Below are positions 41,401 to 50,400 of a stretch of DNA of 60,000 nt, piece by piece (within the stretch, counting starts at the first letter, position 1; every line of letters starts with the position of its first letter). A model generated the notes under the pieces. It was given only the letters and a program-made list of their open reading frames with translations, had not been told where the DNA came from and did no database searches. The stretch is from positions 28,664,650 to 28,724,649 of the forward strand of contig NC_134026.1 in the NCBI RefSeq assembly GCF_964204645.1, given 5' to 3'. The DNA comes from Tubulanus polymorphus (taxonomy: Eukaryota > Nemertea > Palaeonemertea > Tubulaniformes > Tubulanidae). The translations under genes were made by a program, and so were the position numbers.

Positions 41401-44400
41401 TAGACACATGGTAGAGGTTGTTTCAGAAAGAGTTACTAAAGCTGAAGATGAAAGTTTTTAGATATTAGTTCGAAGTAAGCTTCAGCTATCTATTTTACAT
41501 CTCCTGTTACATATTTTTGATATTATACCTTATTCTCAGAGGTATATGACAATGTTTTTGGAAACGAAACAACTATGAATACAAGTTGTTGCTTCTGACT
41601 GATGTTGATCATGGACAATTTTAACATAGATGCAATTTAGTTTTGTGGTTGTTATATTGCTCCCTGGCGAATTCTGAATTGCTGTGATCTAAGTTTAAAT
41701 TGCTGCAATTAGCACCATCTGATATTGCTTGTGCATCATTGTAATGCAATTTGCTAAAAACCTATAAAGTAATTAGCCAAACTTGAGTGCATTCAGCTAC
41801 ATTTATGGTAGATCCCTACTGACTTGGCTTAAATGTAATGGCAATGTGAGCTAGCATATCCTTTTAGGCGCTCCCATAACTATAATGCAAAATTTGTAAT
41901 ATCTTGATAGATTTGACCTTTTCTCTCCTGTAACAAAATTTGTTCCCCAAATGATGAAGAATATTATGTATGTGTTTTGTAGGTTAAGTTAGACCAGTCC
42001 CAGGCGGGTCCGTCTAAAGTGCTTCATGTGCGAAATGTACCACAGGATGCTACAGTAGCGGATATCGTCATGCTCGGAGTCCCGTTCGGAAAGGTTACGA
42101 ATTACGTCCTTCTTACGAAGAAAGCCCAGGTACGTTCTATGACGATACGTATTAACGTTTAGCTTAATACGGATTAATGTAAAAATGAATGAATTAATCA
42201 ATGTCCGATGTCTCCTGTAAGCAATAACCGAGTAACTGCTAGATAATGGATTTCGTGAATCTCGTTTTACTGATTCCGTAGATATTATCAACTATTCACT
42301 TAGAACTGAAACATCCGGAAAATATAATTCGATGACATTAAATTTGCACGTGTGAAGAAATTTATGGTTTCCGCGATATTAGCAGTCGGCTATAATGAGA
42401 TTTTCAATTTTGATGAATGGCGATGATAATCTATCATATGAATGGTAAATGTAGTCATCTCAGTACTGAAGGTCATTAAAGCTTGTAAAAGGGAGGGGGG
42501 GTTTCAAGAGATTTATCATGATTTGTACCTGGGGTAGTTTCAGTTTCCCGTCTCGAGTGTGAGTGTCTATGAAGTGGATATTACTGGAAGTTGAGCGCGT
42601 ATGAAAATGACCCATGTGCGCCTTCAACTTCATGGTGTAATGATGTATCTTTCGAATTCGATCTGTTTTTCAGGCTTTGGTGGAAATGGAAGATGTACAG
42701 AAAGCTACTGCTATGCGGGATTATTATACAATGCACACACCTCAATTACGAGGGAAAAACGTCCATGTCCAGTTTTCTAATCACATTGAATTAAAAACAG
42801 ATAGTGCCTCACCACAGGTACCTTTGCATCCTTCTGCTGCCGGTGTCGTAAGTTTCTGCTTCTTGCACGCTATTCCGCCCTACTAACTACTTAAAGTGCC
42901 CGCTAGGTGGCAGTGTCTGCATTTCTGTTGCATGTACACGTTACCGGCGATGTGGTACACGACAAAAAACATTCTCGATTCGGCGTTTTCGACGGCGTTT
43001 TACTGAATTCTGATCGTACTCAATAGAGTGTAACACTGTTTGCTCAATCTGGAACAGCGAGGATAGTCACGCCTCGGTGAACTCTTTACAATCAGTTGAT
43101 TGCCGTTTTAAAGTGTTGAATCTGTGAATGCGTAATTCCCCCGTGCTAACATCCAGTCATTTAGAAAGATAGATAACAACCTGAAACCTCTCCCAATATG
43201 TGGAATTCTTCACAATTCTCTCTCGGTGTAACTGATACTCTGCTGTTATTAATCTTTCTGATGACTTATAAAAAAGACCTTTGAACGAAATGTTTACCAG
43301 TGTTTTTATCTACTTTATAATGATGTCGATAAGTTTATAAGATTTTATTGTGATCATCGGTGGAAACGGATTCTATTATTCAGCTTTGATATGGGATCAA
43401 ATACTACCTGAAAGACAAACTGAAGCCATAGATCTTCTTTGTCTTGTCTTTATATACACTTTGACCATTTATTAATGAAAACATATAAGAAGTCCAAAGC
43501 CTTAATTCGGTCTCTTGGTATTTTTGAGCATAAAAAATCATCTTAATACATACCATAATTCAGTTATCGTAAAATGAAATGTCATTGATAGTAATCATTA
43601 TTGAAAATGACAAATTACTTTAACGTATAATTAGATTTGTGACATGATTAAATCAAGATACTTCATTCTCTACCGCGTCTAACCTCAATAATAATCTTAT
43701 TCCGTTTTTTAATAACGCACAAAGCGTATCAACTTTCATCTCGTGCTGCTGGCCATTAAATAATTTCGAATGACAGGCCGTAAAATGCCGCCGCAATTCT
43801 AAACTTCTTATTACACGTCTATATGAAATAACCAGCATGTATCTGTCGCCCGAGGAATGTTAAACTTTACCTATACCGGTATGTTTGGCTTATGTTTATA
43901 TTCATCTGCTATTGTCTTGGATCCTTACCTCAATCTCTTCCCTACCTCAATATAGTTTTATCTGACATATTGATTAGTTATATCATAAACCGTTAGGTCG
44001 GGTACGGATCACCGTGTCAGCTGTACGTATTTGTCAACCATGTCTCGGAACAATCGCTGTGCTTTTCGTGTCATAAGATTTAATTAAAACTTTTTCGCAT
44101 ATTCCAAATGAACCAGTGTTTAAACTAGTCGAGGAAACAGTAGTGATTGTTGTCAGGGCACTGTATCCACCATCTACGTGTTTTTTCTATGCGTATTAAG
44201 CTCGACACTCTTTGTCATGCGGAAATGTTTGCAGAATAATTGCAACGTAACACCGAGTTTACTTCCTGACATGTGACTACATTACCACCAACATTCTTTC
44301 TAAATCAACAGCTAATTGTAAGCCTCATGGGGACCAGAACAACTACATATCTAGTATCGTTGAATGTAGCGGTTTCATTACAAACTGCGTAAACTTTTTA

Positions 44401-47400
44401 AAAGAATTGAAGAATTTAAGTTCTTTTTTTCTAATGTAGAATATGTTTTCTTTTTTACAGAACAATATGACACAAACAGTTTTACAGGCAGCCAATGAAG
44501 TAGTTAGTGATGAAAATAAGAAAACAGTCCTTCGTGTGATAGTTGAACATTTATTGTACCACGTTACAATTGACGTTCTGTATGAGGTATGCAATGAGAT
44601 ATTTTCTAATCCATCCAGTCATGCGCTGTGGTATTCTTCATAAATTCTTTCCATTCTATTCTGTTTAATCCTCGCGTATGTCATGTTGCAGATATTTCGA
44701 AAATTCGGTGCTGTCCAGAAAATAATCACCTTTAACAAAAACAGTATGTATCGTATTTCGTGATTGGAAAAAACGTTTTATCGACGTTCGATGAAAAGCG
44801 TCGTAATAAGTTTTAAATATTCTTTACTTTCAGACACATTCCAAGCTCTTATTCAAATGGCCAACCCTCTTTCTGCGCGTTTAGCAAAAGATGTAAGTAC
44901 CATTATCAGAGTGAAAGTCAAACATTTTTGAGTACTGCACATCTTGACTCATATTGTATCAAATTTAAGGGTTAACATCGAATGTTCCATTAATTCTTAA
45001 ATAGCGGCCATTTTAAAAGCCTCACCGTATCAGCTCTTTAAGTGATGATTTCACAGATGGATTTGCTATATAATCTTTACTGAATTTCAATAGGGTTAAT
45101 CAATGACAAGAGCTACATTTAATGGAGTATATTCTCCTTCAATGCTTCATAGCATGCTCTTAATTTGCGAGGTTTAAAGATTGACGAAGAGTGAATTGTA
45201 TAAGAGTAATCATTGATAGAACTTCGGATGTAACTATACTATATTGATCTGTACAGACGCGCGTTTTGCCTTAAGTTCTATTAATTGGTTCGACAAAGTA
45301 ACTGTCAACAAACTCGAGACGAAATAAAGTGTCGAATTTCCATCGAATTCATATAACTGAAACGAAATTATGTTTTCATACAGGATCTGAACGGTAAAAA
45401 TATTTACAACGGTTGCTGCACATTAAAAATCGACTTTTCGAAACTTAACGCACTGAATGTGAAATACAACAATGAGAAGAGTCGTGATTTCACGAATAAT
45501 AATCTACCGGCTGGCGACATTACGTTAGATCAAGGTGTTGCTGCTTTTGGAAGTAAGTATTTCATGAAATGATGTAGTAACATATACGTATATATATACA
45601 CTCGGTATGTAGCACTTATCATACAATATATCAGTTTCTCGAGAGACTGATAGATTGTCGTATAAATGCACTCAAGTCACAAGTCCTATCACAAACCATT
45701 TAATTGACAAAGAGATAATTTTGAGGATCGGGAACATTTTCGATACAAGAACATATCATTAGGAGGCATCTACGTAATCGTGTTTGCATGAAATACAATT
45801 ATTCTCCCCGGCTTTACATTTATATCAACTAGGAAAAAACTTTCCCTTCACAACCTCCCATCATAGCAGGCCCTGGGTGTTCAGTATTTTTGCCTCCTCA
45901 GTTGCTTTCTAATTGATTGAGTTTGTACAGCTATTTGTGTAATATTAACTGCTAATGCATCATTGTCCTGTAATGTTATTCGGATACTACCACTACTAAC
46001 CAGATGGTGTTTGTTAATGCAATTAATTCCATGCGGTCACCATTCTCCGTAGAAGAAAAACCGTTCGATCAGCGTTTTTAGTTTTCGACTAATGACGGGT
46101 TTCGGCATGAACCCTTCATAACGTTTCTTTGAAGGCGTATCGAATAATTGATGGGTGGGCCGGGACTTATAGAAAATACAAGTATTCAAACAAGCATTGG
46201 CGTTCTTTTATAATTACAGAACTAGCGATGCATCCTGAGGGTTTTATAAGTAAGTATCCCGGACGACAAGGGACACTCTGTTTTATTGTTAATGTTTTTG
46301 TTCATTCATTTTGTCCATTTCTTCAATTCCATTTTTGTGTGTGATAAACTTCAGAGCACGTTTTGAAGATAAGTTTATCATCGCGTGTTTTCAAAATTGG
46401 GTTTTTTGTACATATCCCTGAATCCCCCTTCACCCGGTGGTTTAACAGTTTAAAGTTTTTCTCTCTATTATTGTCCAGCTGAGATCGAACGTACTAATTT
46501 TTCGAAAAAAACCCAGAAAATAACGATTTCATGGATGAAAACTAAAATTCGATTTTTGTCGATGTTTCTAGATGCTTTTCACGAGAACAGAGTGGGAACT
46601 GTACCCCTTTCGTTCGCTACCTTAATTCGGGGTGACACCGTGATTGGATGAAAGTCTAGGTGATATACGTACGCGATCAATAATACCCATTAGTTCGATC
46701 ATCATTTCTCATTCTGGAGATGGATTGATGATAGCGAAACTATTGTAAATGGATTCCGTGTCAATCCACGATTGACACAACATGAAGTAAATTTCATCAT
46801 TACTCGTAGTTGAATGTTTATTTTCCAACACACTGGGTGCTCTCTACTATCTGATTGATTGTCATTTACACAAATTGTACAACTCTACTCAGCTCTCCAT
46901 CATGGCATACCTGGCGTCACTATAGCAACCAACTTAAATGTCCCGATCTATCATTATTATGTCAACAAATCTCCAAATCTGCGTTTGTTTTCTTTGCTGT
47001 CCCCAGTCTATATTTTACCTCAGCTCGTTACCGTTATAACTCCCTCGGAACTTATCAGTAGTTTCATCAAAGTCTTTGATCGGGCATTTTAGTTCGCTCG
47101 CGTCATTGTCGTGCGCTCTTTTCAGTTGTTCGTCGCGAACAAACACCGTTTGTTTTCGACGCGGATTTATTCATTTTAAAAGATATATTGTATAAAATGT
47201 ATTATAAACATATGTAATCATCATCTTCATCGGTAATGAATAATATAACAATAGTATAATGAAAGAAATATAGTATGAGCAAAGTCACTGTATTGTAAAT
47301 ACTAGCCACAGAGTCGTCGTCTATGAGGATACTATATGCGTCTACTATCAATATCTTATATATTTCCACTTTTATCTTTCTATCTATTCTCTCCTTCCAT

Positions 47401-50400
47401 TATCTGATAATAATGTTTTATTACCTTCGTGTTTCTGTCTCTTAAACCTACTCTTTCTATCCGGAACTGCTGTATTATACATTGAATCTATCCAATCTCC
47501 GTCCAACTCTTTTTCTAATTGTCATCGAATCATTGCATGTTTTTGGTTCGTCGCATGTCTCACCTATCACGTCGCTTTCACGATTATCAACTTTTTCTTT
47601 ATCCTGATTTCCGTCTTTTAGTCTATTGGACGTTGCTCATATCCTCTTCACCTGACCGTTGGTCGTCACTATTCGCTGTAGTGACATGATTTATAAGCTT
47701 AATGCTCTGGCTGCGCTCATATTTTTGTAATACACATGACTTTGTGATCGAGATATATTTTTACGGCTTATCTAACTCACTTTGTGGAGCGTGCATGTTA
47801 TATGATATACTAATACTTGGCACGGTATGTTTATAAGGTCCACAGGGTATGCTGGCGTCCCCATTCACCATGCCAGGTTTTGGAGCCACGCCACTAACCG
47901 CCTATGGCGCTGCTGCGGCCACCGCCGGAGGTATGCAAAGGCTTCTTACCATACTTATATTATATCTATGAAAATATATATATATATATCAAAAACTCGA
48001 TTCGTAACATATCTTCGATTGCCTTGACACTTGACTAAACATTTTTCTGGCTTCCAAATGAATTAGATAATGAACAATTGGTTATGAAGTGGTTTCAAGT
48101 TTGCCGAATTATAAAAACATGGCAGATAGATATGTTGCGATGATGACGTGCATGATTATGGTTGTTAAATGTATATATACTATTACTAGTAGAACCACCA
48201 TAACAGATTATAACAATCAAAATCAAATGAAATTTGAAATCACTGAATAATAATTGGTTTTGGTGGTTTCTATTAGTTAATAGAATTACATGTATCCAAC
48301 TCTCTTTATCAATCATCTGATGGCTTCACTTCACTTTCTGTGGTATCTTTTGTGCACTTAAAGAATGATCTATCCATCATCATATTCAAACCATGAACTG
48401 CTTAAGTAAAACCAAGATGATAATAACATATACCTCATCGTAATACGTCATAGAAACACTTTAACTTTCAACGATTTAAACCTTCATTTCAAGTGTTTCA
48501 CATATAAATTACTAAATGGTAACGTGACAGCATACATACTGTACTACACCAACCCTTCCAATTTATCGAGTAATTTTGTTGTCGAGCTGTAATTGTGTCC
48601 CAAGTAGAATACGGATAATTACGAACCTAGAAACCCTTTTTGCATTGCTTCTAAGTGATGTGATTATATTTTTCATGGCACAATATAATCCGGGGCTAAA
48701 GTTCAGCTACAGTTATTTCGTCATATTTTCTGTGCACATATTTCACTGTTTTCTATGTATTTTATATTACACCTGGGCTATGCTCTATGTCTTGTTTCAT
48801 TATTATATATGTATATATGTTTATTCTGTATCTTTGACTTGCGTTGTGTAATTATTTGACTATTTTCTCGATGTTCTATTCTTCAACTATTTTTTCCACA
48901 TTTAGAGAGGGCAGCACGTCCTCGCGTGGGAATTCGTGGTCAAAAAATCCGTCAGCAATTTCTCTCCAAGTGACAGATACTTCACTAGCCTCAGATATAT
49001 TATGTCTTTCAACTGAGATTGAATGAATATCTTTGTCATGGTTTCGGTGAATTGCGAATGGATTGAATCTTTCCTAGCATCATGCCTATATTCTCGACTA
49101 TTTCTTACTGTGATATTAATTTTCTGCTCCCTGTCTATGTCCAGAAGGAGGTACTGGTTTAATGAATGGAAATCGTTCTGGCCGATCAGCGCCTCTCATC
49201 CCGGGAATACCAAACGGCTGTAAGACTGTGCTTTTCTTAGAGTTCTTATTGTCTTGCTTACTCGCTTCTAATTATTGTTCTGTTCCGCGAACCAGAATAT
49301 CTAATGGTTACTATTAAACTAGATATTTTACATTTGAAATTTTTCTAAATGTTTGCTTCACTTCGACTAATAGTTCACATTTGGAGAACAAGTTCCATTT
49401 CGTTGGAAGTTGAGATTGATTTGGAACTGAACAGCTAGTGCTAATGTTTGCATGGTTTATGGAATGTCTGATCGATTCCCTCTTTAACGCTTTTATGGCA
49501 TTGTGTTTTAATCCAACATCTAGAAAGCAATAAACCTGGTGGAAGAATTACTGGTAGCGAGATTATTTGGACTATTTGCGCATTTAATTTTCAAGCTTAT
49601 TTTCATTAACTAGAAGTAACTATAGTTTTGTAGTATCTTTATAATACCTTTAGTCTAGAAGTAGAAATAGTGAAAGCAAGTGTGCTAGTAATCTCAGGAA
49701 AAAAGAAGTTTGTTTGAGATTTAATGAAAAAAAATACTAATTAATTGATCAGTCATCATAAGTTATACTGAATGATTAGCATAGAACCCCAAAACATTAT
49801 TGCCATAACGTATGTGATGTGCTGCTATGTATTACATGTTTAACCAATGTTTTGTCCAGTTATTTCCCCTTTCCTGTTTTTTTGGAAGTAACATGTCTGT
49901 GTGTGTGTGTGTTGCTTACTAATGCTAAGCATGTTTTCCCTGCTTTGCAGCTACTCATGCAAACCTAGGACATCCTCACCACGCATTACAACAACAACAT
50001 CACGGTACGTTTTCACTTCGCTATTGTATTTATCTCGCACTTCATTCATTCTGAAGGTGGACATTCAAATGTTTGATAAAGCATTTAACTTGATCAAACT
50101 TTTGAACTAGTCAATCTGCATACTGTTGTACATGTCTGATTTTAAGTTTCAATCACTTATACCCCTGTTCATTCAGGGTTGAAATTAATTTACGCCTTAA
50201 GTATCCATACCGTAGGTTTTTTATGGCAATTTCGATAAACGTATCAAAATTGATGAATTTGACAATGTATTTTGTTTGCAGCCTCACAACTCGCTGGAAT
50301 TCCTGGTTTTCCCCACCATGCTGCTGCTCTAGGTGCTGGCTTGCCGATGCCCGGTCAGCAACAGACAGGTCCCGTGCTGCTGGTTTCCAACTTGAACGAG

